Shown: positions 1 to 10,600, counted from the stretch's first letter. The stretch: 64,000 bases of DNA from Rhodobacteraceae bacterium 63075 (GCA_003417655.1 QVMW01000014.1:19021-83020); one strand, 5' to 3'. The notes: generated from the sequence alone by a model not told the origin. A program made the numbers and translations.

Positions 1-7
1 TCCCTGT

Positions 8-36
8 AGAAAGAGCGGGGCCGTCCGGCCCCGCTC
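8..36 (-). terminator. Hairpin terminator after the TRAP binding-protein gene
   Basis: A perfect 10-bp GC-rich inverted repeat lies at 13-22 and 27-36 with a 4-base loop. Read leftward it is followed by TTTCT. It sits 20 bases past the stop of the leftward TRAP gene, so it most likely ends that transcript. Confidence 0.7.
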
Positions 37-56
37 GATTGTCTTGTAGCCGACCC

Positions 57-1142
57 TCAGATCAGGCCCAGCACGCGGTTGCGCTGGTTGATGAAGGTGC
101 CCTCGAAGTTGGCCATGAACGTGCCATACTCCCTGAGCTTCGCCTGGAACGAGTCGTCGATACGCATGGCAAGGTCTGAATGCCCGCGCACTTCCTCGAA
201 GACTTCCGCCGCGCCGTCACCGAAGGCATCCCAGATGTCGTCGTTGAACGCGCGCACTTCGACGCCGTGGTCGTTGACCAGACGCTGAAGGTATTCGCCG
301 TTCTTGGCGATGGCTTCCTCGTGGCTGGCAGCATGTTCTTCCATGCAGGCCGCTTCGATGATGGCTTTCTCGTGATCGGTCAGACCATCGTAGAAGTCGC
401 GGTTCATGCCGAAGGCAAGGCCGCCGCCCGGCTCGTGCATGCCGCCGGTGTAATAGTAGTTGGCGGCTTCGTAGAACTTCATGAAGTAGTCGTTGTAGGG
501 GCCGACCCACTCCGTCGCCTCGATCGAACCGGATACGAGGTTTTCGTAGATCTGGCTGCCGGGCAGCGAGACCGTCGACGCGTCCATCTTCGTGAGAACC
601 TGGCCGCCGAGGCCGGGGATACGCATCTTGAGGCCCTTGAAGTCGTCGGGGCTCTCCATCTCCTTGTTGAACCAGCCGCCGGCCTGCGTGCCGGTCGAGC
701 CACATGGCAGCGCCTTGAGGCCGAACTCGCCCGAGAGCTCGTCCCAGAGCTCCTGGCCGCCGCCGAACTTGATCCAGGCGTTCCATTCCGGCGTCGACAT
801 GCCGAAGGGCACGGACGTGAAATAGGCAAAGCCCGGGTGCTTGCCGACCCAGTAGTAGTCAGCCGCGATATAGGCCTGGCTGTTGCCGGCCGCGACTTCG
901 TCAAACGAGTCGAACGCGCCGACGCGCTCGCCTGCGGCGAAATATTCAACATTGAACATGCCGTTGCCGAGCTCGGCAATACGCTCAGCGAGACGCTGTG
1001 CCGATGTGCCGAGGCCGGGGAAGTCCCGCGGCCATGTCGAGACGATTGTCAGCTGCTTTGCGCCCTGCGCAAGCGCCGGGGCTGCCAGCGCCGAAGCGCC
1101 TGCACCAAGTGCTGCGCCCTTGATAAAGTTACGACGATCCAT
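57..1142 (-). CDS. TRAP transporter substrate-binding protein, TakP/DctP type
   Basis: Periplasmic solute receptor of a tripartite ATP-independent transporter, probably binding a 2-oxo acid or other small carboxylate. The N-terminus is a twin-arginine signal (DRRNFIKG followed by an Ala-rich stretch ending ALAQ, residues 1-26). The mature part carries the TakP-like segments RIPGLGGQV, EATEWVGPYND and YYYTGGMHEPGG, which in TakP line the ligand pocket. An ATG two codons further upstream (1148) abuts the Shine-Dalgarno GGAGG at 1149-1153; the ATG at 1142 has ideal 6-base spacing and is chosen. Length of 361 residues is normal. No dctQ or dctM membrane gene is visible; partners may lie beyond the left edge. 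Ligand identity is inference. Confidence 0.9.
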   Translation of the reverse strand: MDRRNFIKGAALGAGASALAAPALAQGAKQLTIVSTWPRDFPGLGTSAQRLAERIAELGNGMFNVEYFAAGERVGAFDSFDEVAAGNSQAYIAADYYWVGKHPGFAYFTSVPFGMSTPEWNAWIKFGGGQELWDELSGEFGLKALPCGSTGTQAGGWFNKEMESPDDFKGLKMRIPGLGGQVLTKMDASTVSLPGSQIYENLVSGSIEATEWVGPYNDYFMKFYEAANYYYTGGMHEPGGGLAFGMNRDFYDGLTDHEKAIIEAACMEEHAASHEEAIAKNGEYLQRLVNDHGVEVRAFNDDIWDAFGDGAAEVFEEVRGHSDLAMRIDDSFQAKLREYGTFMANFEGTFINQRNRVLGLI

Positions 1143-1427
1143 ATTCATCCTCCGAGTCTTCTATGGTTGTTCTTTTATCGAACAGGCCCGCGGCACAGAC
1201 TTGTGCCGCAATCCTCCTCCGGCCCCAATTACTAAGCAAGTCTGTTTGGAATACAACGAAAAATTCGTGTGATTGGTAACATTATCTTACCAATCAATGC
1301 TTGCTGCTCAAAAATGCAGCAAAATCACTGATTTCACCCCGGATTTTGGTAAACTTGAAGCCCAGATAAGTGTTTTTACGGATTTGGCTGGCCCAAGGCT
1401 TCGAATCACGGCCGCCGTCGGATGACA

Positions 1428-1931
1428 TCATCCCCCGGCCGCCCATGCAAGCTGCGCATCCGTCTCGACGGCACAGGGCCGCACGGCCCGCAAACGCTTC
1501 AGCGCGGCCTCGGGCGCTTCACCGCACTCTACCATCAGGCGCAGCACCGCCATCCCCGACCGGCCGCAGCCTGCCTGGCAATGCACCAGCACGCGCCCGC
1601 CGCCCGACAGCGCCGCGCGCGCATCCTTGCTTGCAGCCGACCAGGCAAATTCCGTGCGCCGGTCCGGCACGCCCATGTCGGCAACCGGCACATGCGCCCA
1701 GCGGCTCCCGAGCGCCTGGATATCGAAGCCCAGCTGCCGCAGGTCATCCGTCTCCAGCTCGGCATTGCTCACCATCGTGATGACGAGCCCCGGCTTGAAC
1801 GCCCCGAACAGATCGAGATCGTCGGCGTAGTTACCGCCGCGCCCCGGCATCGACGCGATCGCCAGTGTCCCGCCAGCCACCGTGAGAGCAGAGAGCGAAA
1901 GCTCGCTCATCAGCGAAACCGCCATCGGCAT
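1428..1931 (-). CDS. Dual-specificity / tyrosine phosphatase-like protein
   Basis: Small cysteine-dependent phosphatase fold of 167 residues. The PTP signature HCQAGCGRSG is at residues 117-126, with nucleophile Cys118 and phosphate-binding Arg124 (C-x5-R intact). Asp85 or Asp90 in VADMGVPD could be the general acid. No signal peptide, so cytoplasmic. It stands alone between two genes transcribed in other directions, so its substrate cannot be read from context. The start is uncertain: the ATG at 1931 has only a weak Shine-Dalgarno, and a second ATG seven codons later (MSELSLS) is possible. Confidence 0.8.
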   Translation of the reverse strand: MPMAVSLMSELSLSALTVAGGTLAIASMPGRGGNYADDLDLFGAFKPGLVITMVSNAELETDDLRQLGFDIQALGSRWAHVPVADMGVPDRRTEFAWSAASKDARAALSGGGRVLVHCQAGCGRSGMAVLRLMVECGEAPEAALKRLRAVRPCAVETDAQLAWAAGG

Positions 1932-2156
1932 CTCGCATGTCTCAAACGCATGTCATCCTCGAAGTCAGTAAGACCTTGCGCCAGCCTGTCTGATTTTCGC
2001 CGGCCTGCCAAGGTCCCGAGCGCCATTGGCACCAAGAGCCGGACAACCAAACCGCAGATGCAGGTCCCGACGCCCCACCCTTCGCGCTAGACCTCGGCTT
2101 GCCCCCCCGTTAGGTTTGCCAGACAGAATCCCGCACTTCTCCAGAGAGCACACCCA

Positions 2157-3899
2157 ATGAGCGAAACCGAGACCCAAGCCTACCAGGTTCTGGCGCGCAA
2201 ATATCGCCCAGAAACCTTCGCAGACCTGGTCGGGCAGGACGCCATGGTCCGTACGCTCAAGAACGCCTTCGAAGCCGACCGGATCGCCCAGGCCTTCATC
2301 ATGACAGGCATTCGCGGCACGGGTAAAACCACGACCGCCCGGATCATCGCCAAGGGCATGAACTGCATCGGCCCCGACGGGACCGGCGGGCCGACGACAA
2401 CGCCCTGCGGTGTCTGCGAGCATTGCACCGCGATCATGGAAGGCCGGCACGTCGACGTGATGGAGATGGACGCTGCCTCGCGAACAGGCGTGAACGACAT
2501 CCGCGAGATCATCGACTCGGTCGCCTACCGCGCCGCCTCCGCGCGCTACAAGATCTACATCATCGACGAGGTGCACATGCTCAGCACCTCGGCCTTCAAC
2601 GCGCTTCTGAAAACGCTCGAGGAGCCCCCCGCCCACGTCAAGTTCATCTTCGCCACGACCGAGATCCGCAAGGTCCCGGTGACCGTTCTCTCCCGTTGCC
2701 AGCGCTTCGATTTGCGGCGCATCGAGCCCGAAGACATGCTCGCCATGCTCCGCCGGATCGCGCAGGCCGAAGAGGCCGAGATCGCCGACGACGCCCTGTC
2801 GCTGATCACCCGCGCCGCCGAGGGCTCGGCCCGCGACGCCACCTCCCTGCTCGACCAGGCGATCAGCCACGGCGCGGGCGAGACGACATCCGACCAGGTG
2901 CGCGCCATGCTCGGGCTGGCCGATCGCGGCCGCGTCATGGACCTGTTCGAGATGGTCATGAAGGGCGAGGCTGCCGCTGCGCTCACAGAGCTTTCCGCGC
3001 AATATGCAGACGGGGCCGATCCGCTCGCCGTGCTGCGCGATCTCGCCGAGCTCACGCACTGGGTCTCCGTTGTCAAGATCACGCCCGATGCCGCCGAAGA
3101 CCCGACGGTGAGCCCCGACGAGCGCGCGCGCGGCCAGGGCTATGCCGAGGCGCTCTCGCTGCCGGTGCTCGCGCGGATGTGGCAGATGCTGCTCAAGTCG
3201 CTCGACGAGGTCAGCCAGGCGCCCAACGCGATGATGGCCACCGAGATGGCGATCATCCGCATGACCCATGTCGCCGACATGCCCACGCCCGGGGAACTCG
3301 TCAGAAAGCTCGAAGCCGCCGACCCGCCCCCGCCCGGTGGTGGCGGCGGTGCGGGCAGCCCATCTGTCGGCGGCGGCGCAGGGGCCGCGCCGCGCGCAAC
3401 GTCGGCGGCCAGCGCGCCCGGCGGCGGTGTCACAGCGCTCGCCCAGAACCCCGAGGAGGCGCTCGCCCGCTATCCGACCTTCGATCACGTCGTTGAGCTC
3501 ATCCGCGCCAACCGCGACGGCAAGCTGCTGATGGATGTCGAATCCGACCTGCGCCTTGTCGCCTACCAGCCCGGCCGGATTACCTTCGAGCCCGGCCCCA
3601 ATGCGGCACCCGACCTGGCCCAGCGCCTCGGGGCGCGGCTTCAGGCCTGGACCGGAAATCGCTGGGCCGTCAGCATCGTCAACGAGGGCGGCGCACCCGC
3701 GATCCTGGAAGTGCGCAACGCCGAAAAGGACGCGCTCGAGCAGGAAGCCAGGGCGCATCCGCTCGTCAGCGCGGTGTTCGACGTGTTCCCCACGGCGAAA
3801 ATCGTCAATATCAAGTCCGAGGAGGACCTCGCCGCCGAGGCCGAGACGGAAGCCCTGCCCGAAGTGGAGGACGAATGGGACCCGTTCGAGGAGGACTGA
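2157..3899 (+). CDS. dnaX: DNA polymerase III subunits gamma/tau
   Basis: Clamp-loader ATPase of the replisome. Visible are Walker A (GIRGTGKTTT, residues 51-60), a zinc-binding cysteine cluster (Cys...CGVCEHC), Walker B/DEVH box (IIDEVHML) and the SRC arginine-finger motif (LSRCQRF), all in the N-terminal AAA+ region. A Gly/Pro-rich linker near residues 390-430 precedes the tau-type C-terminal domain. 580 residues fits alphaproteobacterial DnaX. It opens the rightward cluster that continues to ybaB and recR, an arrangement widely conserved in bacteria, here with three extra genes inserted. Confidence 0.97.
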   Translation: MSETETQAYQVLARKYRPETFADLVGQDAMVRTLKNAFEADRIAQAFIMTGIRGTGKTTTARIIAKGMNCIGPDGTGGPTTTPCGVCEHCTAIMEGRHVDVMEMDAASRTGVNDIREIIDSVAYRAASARYKIYIIDEVHMLSTSAFNALLKTLEEPPAHVKFIFATTEIRKVPVTVLSRCQRFDLRRIEPEDMLAMLRRIAQAEEAEIADDALSLITRAAEGSARDATSLLDQAISHGAGETTSDQVRAMLGLADRGRVMDLFEMVMKGEAAAALTELSAQYADGADPLAVLRDLAELTHWVSVVKITPDAAEDPTVSPDERARGQGYAEALSLPVLARMWQMLLKSLDEVSQAPNAMMATEMAIIRMTHVADMPTPGELVRKLEAADPPPPGGGGGAGSPSVGGGAGAAPRATSAASAPGGGVTALAQNPEEALARYPTFDHVVELIRANRDGKLLMDVESDLRLVAYQPGRITFEPGPNAAPDLAQRLGARLQAWTGNRWAVSIVNEGGAPAILEVRNAEKDALEQEARAHPLVSAVFDVFPTAKIVNIKSEEDLAAEAETEALPEVEDEWDPFEED

Positions 3900-4261
3900 T
3901 CCTGTCGCTGCTCGCCGGCCCCGCGCTTGCCGAGGTCTGCGACAAGGCGCGCCCCGGATGGGACGGGGTGCCCGTGACGGCGCTGGACGAGGCCCTTTAC
4001 CTCTTCACCACGCCCATCAGCCTCTTTCTCATCGCCGCGCTGGCCACCGCCGTGGTCTTCCGGCACGCCATGGGCGCGGCGCTCGTCGCACTGCTCTGGG
4101 GCTTTTTCATCACATCGCTGATCCTGCCCGACCAGACCGGCACGAGCGCCGCCGCGATCACCGAGGGCTGCGCCGCCTCGCCCGCGCTCTACATCGCGCT
4201 CTCGGGCGCGATCTGCCTCGCCGCAGTGATCTACACCGCGCGCCGCGAGAAGAGGCTCTGA
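3875..4261 (+). CDS. Small membrane protein of unknown function
   Basis: Not recognised. It is 128 residues, with an N-terminal signal-like segment (MGPVRGGLILSLLAGPALAE) and two or three further hydrophobic segments near residues 45-62, 66-82 and 108-122. Two cysteines flank the middle part. The proposed ATG overlaps the last 25 bases of dnaX in another frame and is preceded by GGAGG within the dnaX 3' end, so it is probably translated from the dnaX transcript. Only four bases separate it from the dioxygenase gene. Function cannot be inferred. Confidence 0.7.
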   Translation: MGPVRGGLILSLLAGPALAEVCDKARPGWDGVPVTALDEALYLFTTPISLFLIAALATAVVFRHAMGAALVALLWGFFITSLILPDQTGTSAAAITEGCAASPALYIALSGAICLAAVIYTARREKRL

Positions 4262-4265
4262 CACC

Positions 4266-5138
4266 ATGCACACCACGCCACTCCATCCCGATTTCGGCCG
4301 GATCGTCCAGGATGTCGACCTGCGCGATGTGACCGCAGATCATCTCTTCCCGGAAATCCGCCAGGCCTTCGAGGAACACTCGGCCCTGCTCTTTCCCGCG
4401 CAACAGATGGACGACGAGACGCATGTGAGGCTGGCGGAGCTCTTCGGCCCGCTGGAAAACCGCGATGCCATGGCCGCGGGGCGCGATCTCGACTTCGAGA
4501 TTCCCGAGGTTTCCAACCAGACCGGCGGGGGCGTGAGCGCCCCCGAAAGCCTGCACACGCTCAATCTCCAGGCCAACATGCTCTGGCATACGGACAGCAC
4601 CTTCCTGCCCGTGCCGGCGCTCATCAACATTCTCACCGCCCGCGTCCTGCCGCCCTCGGGGGGCGGCGAGACGGAGCTGGCCTCGACACGCGCGGGCTGG
4701 GCCTCGATGCCGACCGATCTCCGCGACAAGCTGCAAGACGCGATCATCTGGCACCGCCTCTCCCATTCCCGCGCGCGGCTCTCGCCCGAGCTGGCCCGGC
4801 TGCCCGAGATGAACAAGTGGCCCGATCGCCCCTGGCGCGCGATCTGGCCCAACCCCGTGACCGGCGAAGAGGCGCTGTTCATCGCCTCGCACGGTTTTTC
4901 CATAGAGGGCCTCGGTCTGGCCGAGGGCCAGGAGGTGATCGACGCCGCGATCGCGCATTGCACCCGCCCCGAGGCTGTCTATTCCCATAAGTGGCAGGTC
5001 GGCGACGTGCTGCTGTGGGACGAACGCGCCGTTCTTCACCGCGGCCGTCCGTGGAACTACGACGAGCCGCGCACACTCAAGTCGATCTGCTGTTCGGTCA
5101 CCGAAGCCGACGGCCTCGCCTCGGTGCGCATCGTATGA
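4266..5138 (+). CDS. TauD/TfdA-family Fe(II)/2-oxoglutarate dioxygenase
   Basis: Non-heme iron dioxygenase of 290 residues. The iron triad is visible as His108-x-Asp110 (LWHTDSTF) and distal His258 (VLHRGRPWN), with Arg269 (EPRTLKS) placed to bind the 2-oxoglutarate carboxylate. The family includes taurine, 2,4-D and many other hydroxylating enzymes; nothing here fixes the substrate. It is the third gene of the dnaX run and its TGA overlaps the ATG of the Nudix gene (ATGA), which suggests coupled translation. Confidence 0.88.
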   Translation: MHTTPLHPDFGRIVQDVDLRDVTADHLFPEIRQAFEEHSALLFPAQQMDDETHVRLAELFGPLENRDAMAAGRDLDFEIPEVSNQTGGGVSAPESLHTLNLQANMLWHTDSTFLPVPALINILTARVLPPSGGGETELASTRAGWASMPTDLRDKLQDAIIWHRLSHSRARLSPELARLPEMNKWPDRPWRAIWPNPVTGEEALFIASHGFSIEGLGLAEGQEVIDAAIAHCTRPEAVYSHKWQVGDVLLWDERAVLHRGRPWNYDEPRTLKSICCSVTEADGLASVRIV

Positions 5139-5569
5139 GCGCGGCGCGCTTCCAGCTCCACGCCGAAGCGCATCTCGTGTTGGAAGACCGGGGCAAGCTG
5201 CTCATGCTCCTGCGTCGGAACACCGGCTACATGGATGGGCACTGGGGCCTTGTCGCCGGGCATGTGGACGGCGGCGAGACCTTCCGGCAGGCCATGGCCC
5301 GCGAGGCCTTCGAGGAAGCCGGGCTGATGATCCTGCCCGAGGATCTGCACCTGTCGCACATGATGCATCGCAATTCCGACAGCGAGCGCGTCTCGCTCTT
5401 CTTCACCCCCACGCGCTGGCACGGCCCGCCGCACAACCGCGAGCCCGACAAATGCGCCGCGCTCGAATGGACGCCACGCGACGCCCTGCCCGCGCGCACC
5501 ATTCCCTATATCCGCGCGGCGCTCGAAGCGCTGGAAGAGGGCCGCCACTACTCCGAATTCGGCTGGTAG
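5135..5569 (+). CDS. Nudix hydrolase
   Basis: Pyrophosphohydrolase of 144 residues. The Nudix box G-x5-E-x7-REUxEExGU is intact at about residues 42-64 (GHVDGGE, then [11 protein letters not shown]), giving the metal-binding glutamates. The sequence begins with a strand typical of the MutT fold ([16 protein letters not shown]). The ATG at 5135 overlaps the stop of the dioxygenase gene; a longer in-frame extension upstream lies wholly inside that gene and is rejected. Substrate (nucleotide, NADH or coenzyme A type) is not evident. Confidence 0.92.
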   Translation: MSAARFQLHAEAHLVLEDRGKLLMLLRRNTGYMDGHWGLVAGHVDGGETFRQAMAREAFEEAGLMILPEDLHLSHMMHRNSDSERVSLFFTPTRWHGPPHNREPDKCAALEWTPRDALPARTIPYIRAALEALEEGRHYSEFGW

Positions 5570-5629
5570 CTTGCCGCGCCCAGCCAGAGCGCATATCTAG
5601 GGTCAAACACATTCACACGGAGGCACCCA

Positions 5630-5974
5630 ATGCTCAAAGGACTGGGCCAACTCGGCGACATGGCCGGCATGATGCAAAAAGCGCAAGCCATGCAAAAGCG
5701 GATGGAATCGCTCCAGGAAGAGCTGCATGACATGATGGTCACCGGCGAGAGCGGCACGGGTCTCGTCAAGGCGACCTGCTCGGCCAAGGGCGAGCTCAAA
5801 GGGCTCGACATCGACCCGTCGATCTTCAACGCCGACGAGAAAGAGGTCGTCGAAGACCTGATCCTCGCCGCCATCAAGGACGCACAGGCCAAGGCCAGCG
5901 AGAAGGCGCAGGAAGAAATGGGCAAGATCACCGAGGAAATGGGCCTGCCCAAGGACATGAAGCTGCCGTTCTGA
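5630..5974 (+). CDS. ybaB: YbaB/EbfC nucleoid-associated protein
   Basis: Small dimeric DNA-binding protein of 114 residues. It has the family layout: an N-terminal helix rich in Met/Gln/Lys ([19 protein letters not shown]), a central beta segment ([19 protein letters not shown]) and a C-terminal charged helix. A good Shine-Dalgarno (GGAGG) lies 7 bases before the ATG. Position between dnaX and recR is the conserved context for this family. Confidence 0.95.
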   Translation: MLKGLGQLGDMAGMMQKAQAMQKRMESLQEELHDMMVTGESGTGLVKATCSAKGELKGLDIDPSIFNADEKEVVEDLILAAIKDAQAKASEKAQEEMGKITEEMGLPKDMKLPF

Positions 5975-5994
5975 GCGGCACTTCGCAAGCTGCA

Positions 5995-6591
5995 TTGGGC
6001 AATTCCACCCGCGATATCGACGCGCTCATCGAGCTCATGGCCAAGCTGCCGGGCCTCGGCCCCCGCTCGGCGCGCCGCGCGGTGCTGCATCTCATCCGCA
6101 AGCGCGCGCTCCTGCTCACGCCGCTGGCCGACATGATGCAGCAAGTCGCAGCCACCGCGCGGGAATGCGCGAGATGCGGCAATGTCGGCACGGAAGACCT
6201 GTGCGATATCTGCAACTCCGAGAAGCGCGCGACGGGCGAGCTTTGCGTGGTCGAGGACGTGGCCGACCTCTGGGCCATGGAGCGCTCCGGTGTCTTCAAG
6301 GGGCGCTACCACGTGCTCGGCGGCACGCTCTCGGCGCTCGATTCCATCGGCCCCGAGGAGCTGCGCATCCCCCGGCTCGTCACCCGCGTGGAGACCGAGG
6401 AGATCACCGAGGTGATCCTTGCGGTCGGGGCCACGATCGACGGCCAGACCACGGCGCATTACATCGCCGACCAGCTCGAGGGGCGCGTCCGGCTCACATC
6501 GCTGGCCCAGGGCGTACCGATCGGCGGCGAGCTCGACTATCTCGACGACGGCACGATCACCGCCGCGCTCAACGCACGCAAGGACATCTGA
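5995..6591 (+). CDS. recR: Recombination protein RecR
   Basis: Recombination mediator that acts with RecF/RecO at gapped DNA. The protein shows the N-terminal helix-hairpin-helix ([12 protein letters not shown]), a four-cysteine zinc finger ([16 protein letters not shown], about residues 57-72) and the Toprim domain beginning [14 protein letters not shown]. 198 residues is standard. No ATG fits: the only start that gives the family N-terminus (DIDALIELM...) is TTG at 5995, and no clear Shine-Dalgarno precedes it, so translation may depend on the gene 20 bases upstream. Confidence 0.95.
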   Translation: MGNSTRDIDALIELMAKLPGLGPRSARRAVLHLIRKRALLLTPLADMMQQVAATARECARCGNVGTEDLCDICNSEKRATGELCVVEDVADLWAMERSGVFKGRYHVLGGTLSALDSIGPEELRIPRLVTRVETEEITEVILAVGATIDGQTTAHYIADQLEGRVRLTSLAQGVPIGGELDYLDDGTITAALNARKDI

Positions 6592-6595
6592 CGCG

Positions 6596-7270
6596 ATGGG
6601 CGAGCTACGCTCCGAGATCTACACGATGTGGAGCATCCAGGAGTCCCTGCTCCAGCAATATCGCGGCATGGCCATCACGCTGCTCGGCCTGATCTCAGCA
6701 GGGCAGCTCGTGGCCATCTCGCACCTGTCGAACCAGTGGGACGCGATGAGCTGCGCGGGCGAGCAGCTCTTTACCGGCGCGCCGCCGATCCGCTTCATGG
6801 CGGATTTGAGCATCTGGGTCATGCTCTGCGTCCTGCTCGGCTTCGGCATCTGGGCGAGCGTGCATTTCAAGCGCACGACGAACCGCCGCGCCAGCTACGT
6901 GACCTTCTTCCAGAACGCCCTCATCGCCGAGGAGACCGGCGCCCTTCGGGAAATGGTCGAGACGCACGGGCTGCGCTACCCGGTGGGCCTGCTGACGATC
7001 TTCCGCAGGCTTTCGAACACGAATTTCTCGCGCATGAGTTTCGAGCCCGATCTCGACCCCGCCGCCGTGCAGGGGCTGCTGGACGAGATCATGCAGAAAG
7101 GCGCGGGCCATGTCCCGACGGAATACGACTATCCCGTTCCGCGTGAGCGCCATGACCTGACGCGCCGCTTTCTCAAATCGGCGATCTACTCGGTCTTCAT
7201 CTTCTTCTTCTGCGTCGCCGGCTTCTTCGCCCTGATGTCCCTGCTCAACATGCTTCACTGCACGGGCTGA
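6596..7270 (+). CDS. Hypothetical membrane protein with three hydrophobic segments
   Basis: Not recognised at family level. The 224-residue product has hydrophobic stretches near residues 23-42, 64-86 and 200-222, with a soluble loop of about 110 residues between the second and third containing TNRRASYVTFFQNALIAEE. The ATG at 6596 is only four bases past the recR stop; the longer frame upstream runs inside recR and is not used. It is probably the last gene of the dnaX-recR run. Confidence 0.7.
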   Translation: MGELRSEIYTMWSIQESLLQQYRGMAITLLGLISAGQLVAISHLSNQWDAMSCAGEQLFTGAPPIRFMADLSIWVMLCVLLGFGIWASVHFKRTTNRRASYVTFFQNALIAEETGALREMVETHGLRYPVGLLTIFRRLSNTNFSRMSFEPDLDPAAVQGLLDEIMQKGAGHVPTEYDYPVPRERHDLTRRFLKSAIYSVFIFFFCVAGFFALMSLLNMLHCTG

Positions 7271-7691
7271 TGCCGCCGGGGGAGCACGGGCTCAGGGGCA
7301 GATGGCGGCTTTGAGCCCACTATTGCCTTTCCCCGCGCGGAATCAAGGCCGAAGGCCGCCGCGCATCGTCATGCTGGAAGCATGCCTCTGGCATGACGCG
7401 CCCCCTCGCGGCGGCGATTTGGCTGGGCTGGGCGCATCGCTCGGATTTCGTTCGGATTTGGCTGGCATAAAGTGCGCAGCCCAAGCGTGACTTCGCCACC
7501 GCGCGCGTCGGCGATGCGCGGCTTGATCGACCGGCCGCTCCGTCCGCCAAGCAGGCATCCAATACGAATAGAAAAGGCCGCCCGCCCAGCCAGCCTTTTC
7601 TATCAAAACGCTCTTCCACCGGAAGTCCGGCAGCAAGGGTGGAAGAGCGGAGCGCAGCCCGCGGGCCGCGCTCAATCTCCTGGCCGGTGCT
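7271..7691. other. 421-bp intergenic region with three hairpins
   Basis: No gene seen. It holds an 8-bp inverted repeat (7367-7374 with 7391-7398), a perfect 11-bp inverted repeat with a 14-base loop (7568-7578 with 7593-7603) and a perfect 12-bp inverted repeat (7609-7620 with 7638-7649). The last is the likely terminator of the RTX gene. The rest looks like non-coding or decayed sequence between two convergent genes. Confidence 0.6.
7605..7649 (-). terminator. Terminator of the RTX/Hint gene
   Basis: Perfect 12-bp stem (7609-7620 with 7638-7649), itself containing a small CCGGA/TCCGG stem in the loop. Read leftward it is followed by TTTTG. It lies about 40 bases past the RTX stop codon. 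Confidence 0.65.
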
Positions 7692-10600
7692 TCAGCCGAG
7701 GCCCATCAATTCGCTCTCATAGGCCTTGAGGCAGAGCCGCGCTGTCTCGCCGAAAGCGCCGGCGTGGCTGCGCAGCTCGGGGAAAAGCGTGAAGAGCTCC
7801 TCGCGCGCGGCGTCCTCGACCGCGCCCAGACCCTCGCCGCCCGGGAAGAAGCTCTCGCTCGGCGCGCCCTCCGCGTAGACGATCTCGTGCTGGTCGAAGA
7901 GAATATGCACATAGGTGATCTCTCCTCCCGGGGTCTGCGTGACAGTGCCGGCGTTGACGAGATGCTTGGCCGTGGCCAGAACCTCGCTCTCACCGAAGAG
8001 CAGCGAGGCTTCCGGCCCCTGGAGCAGCATCCTGTGCTGGGGCGAAACGCGCAATTCCCGCTCGTTGCCGAGCACGCCCGGCGCGAAGGTCACCGGCGCA
8101 AGAGTGCCCAGCGCAGGCACGGTGCGCTTGCCTACCCAGCGGATCGGCTGAAGCCCGTTGTCGCGCGTGATGACCAGATCGCCCGGCGCGAGCGTTTCCA
8201 CCTCCCGCGCACCGCGCGGCGTGGCGATCCGCGTGCCTGCCGTGAAGCAGATGATGACGTTTTCGATCTCGTCGAAATTGACGATCGTGCCGTCGCCCAG
8301 CGTCGCTGTGCCCGACAGCCCGCCGCCCACGCCCGGATCTGTATTTGTGTAGGTGACATCGTCCCAATGCACGAGGCCCTGGAAATCGAGCGTATCACCC
8401 AGCGTCTCATCGCCTTCACCGCCGGTGATACCGATCGCCGTGCCATCCGTGAGCGCATCGTCGATGGTGAACAAATCGTCCCCGTCGCCGCCCTGTGCGG
8501 AATCGCCCGAGGAGGTCACGAGGGTATCGTTGCCCGCGCCGCCATCGAGCGTGTCGCTGCCGGCCCCGCCGGTGAGGAGGTCATCGTCCAGTCCGCCATC
8601 GAGCAGGTCGTCCCCGGCACCGCCGGCCAAAGTGTCGTTGTCATCCTGGCCATAGATGCTGTCATCGCCATCGCCGCCCGACAGGCTGTCCGCGTTGTTG
8701 CCCGGCGCATCGTCCGTGCCGTCATTGGGCAGCTCGTAGGGCGTGTAGGTGCCGACGTTGGGATTGTCCGGCGAGACATCGCCATAGATCAAGTCGTTGT
8801 CCGCGCCGCCATCTATCGTGTCTTCGCCTTCACCGCCTTCCAGTGAATCCGCGCCGCTGCCCCCGTCGATATCATCGTCGTCGAAGCCTGCATTGACCGT
8901 GTCGTCACCGGACCCGCCGAGCACCGTGTCATCGTCATCGCCGGTCAGGATCACGTCGTTGCCGGTGCCGCCGTCGACACTGTCGCGGTCATTCCCCGTG
9001 TCCGTATCGCCGGGATAGCTCAGGCCGGTGCCGCTGGTATCGGTGTAGCCCTCGTCAGGAAGCCCCGTTCCCGGCGAGGTGCGCGTGTTGATCCAGTCAT
9101 CACCGTCACCGCCGAAGACCGTGTCACTGCCTTCGAAGCCATAGATCGAGTCATCCCCGCTGCCGCCTTCGACGGAGTCGTCGCCTTCATCGGCGCGCAC
9201 GGTGTCGTTGCCGAGCCCGGCGACGATCGTGTCATTCCCGGCCCCGGCCTCGATGGAGTCATCGTCACCGCCGGCCGCGTTGTCGCCCGCGTCGACCATG
9301 TCGCCCTCGGGGTCGCCCGTGTAGGTTCCGTCGATGACGTCATTTCCGCCCGTGCCTTCGACCACGTAGTCAAGGCCCGGGATTCCCAGGGCTTCCAGTT
9401 CGGCGTGGCTGTCCACTTCGTCAGGACTCACACCGACCAGCGTGATGCTCTCGCCTCCGGGGAAGGTCAGAACCGCATCGCCCGTGCCATCGCCGTTGGT
9501 GTCGGTGACGGTGACATCGGAGACGTTCACCGGGTTGCCCCCCGCATCGGTCATGCCGCTGACATCGATCTGGTCATTGCCCGTGAACGTCCCGTCGCCA
9601 TTGTCACTCGGCGCAGCAAAGCCTTCGACCGTGTCCGCGCCCGACCCGTCTGCCAGCACGATGGTGTCGGTGCCGCTGCCGAGCACGATATTCTCGATAT
9701 CGCCGAAGGTGGCGCTGTCCGTTCCGGAAGTGACAGTGCCGGCCTCCGGATTCGCACCGGTCAGATCGATGGTCGTGTCGGTTGTCACGGCGCTCATGTC
9801 GAGCGTGTCGTCATCCACCGCGCCGCCATCGCCGCCGTCGATCGTATCGGTGCCGAAGCCGTCTTCGAGAATGATCAGGTCCTGGTCGTCGCCGCCTGCG
9901 ATACTGTCATCGCCCGCGCCGCCTTCCAGCGTGTCGTTGCCGGTCCAGCCGACCAGGCTGTCATCGCCCACACCGCCCGTCAGGCTGTCGTCGTCGAACC
10001 AGCCTTGCAGCGTGTCATTCCCGGCGCCGCCGATGAGCGCATCGTCTCCCGAGCCGCCATCGACGCTGTCGTTGCCTGCGCCGCCATCAACAGTGTCGTT
10101 GCCGACATAGCTGAAGACCGTGTCATCACCGCCGCCCGCGACGACACTGTCGGTGTTGCCGCCCGAGGCGTCATCGCTCCCGTCGATCACATCGCCTTCG
10201 GGGTCGCCGAGGTAGCTGCCGTCGATCAGCTCGCCCGCGCCCGTGCCCTCCACGACGTAGTCGGGCTGGGGCACACCCATCGTCTCCAGGATGTCGGGAT
10301 CGCTCACATCGGCGGGTGCAACGCCGACGAGTGTCAGCGTCTCGCCGCCCGGGAAGGTCAGCACAGCGTTGCCGTTGCCGTCATCGGTCACCGTGACATC
10401 GTCTGTGTTGACCGGCGCACCGTTGGCGTCGGTGAGCGTGCTCACATCGAGCTGGTCGTTGGCCGTGTAGGTGCCATCGCCGTTATCGGTCGGGATGGTG
10501 AAACCCTGCACGCTGTCATTCCCGCCGCCCGTGCCAAGCACGAGCGTGTCGTTGCCGCCACCCAGGACGATGTTCTCGATCTCGACGAAGCTCGTCGTGG

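Noticed and set aside
180..1235. 351-codon open frame opposite the TRAP binding-protein gene
   Set aside because: It is an antisense shadow in GC-rich DNA; the TRAP gene has a signal peptide, family motifs and a ribosome site, while this frame has none.
1965..3758. 597-codon open frame opposite dnaX
   Set aside because: Antisense shadow of dnaX with low-complexity Arg/Gly/Ala composition and no recognisable motif.
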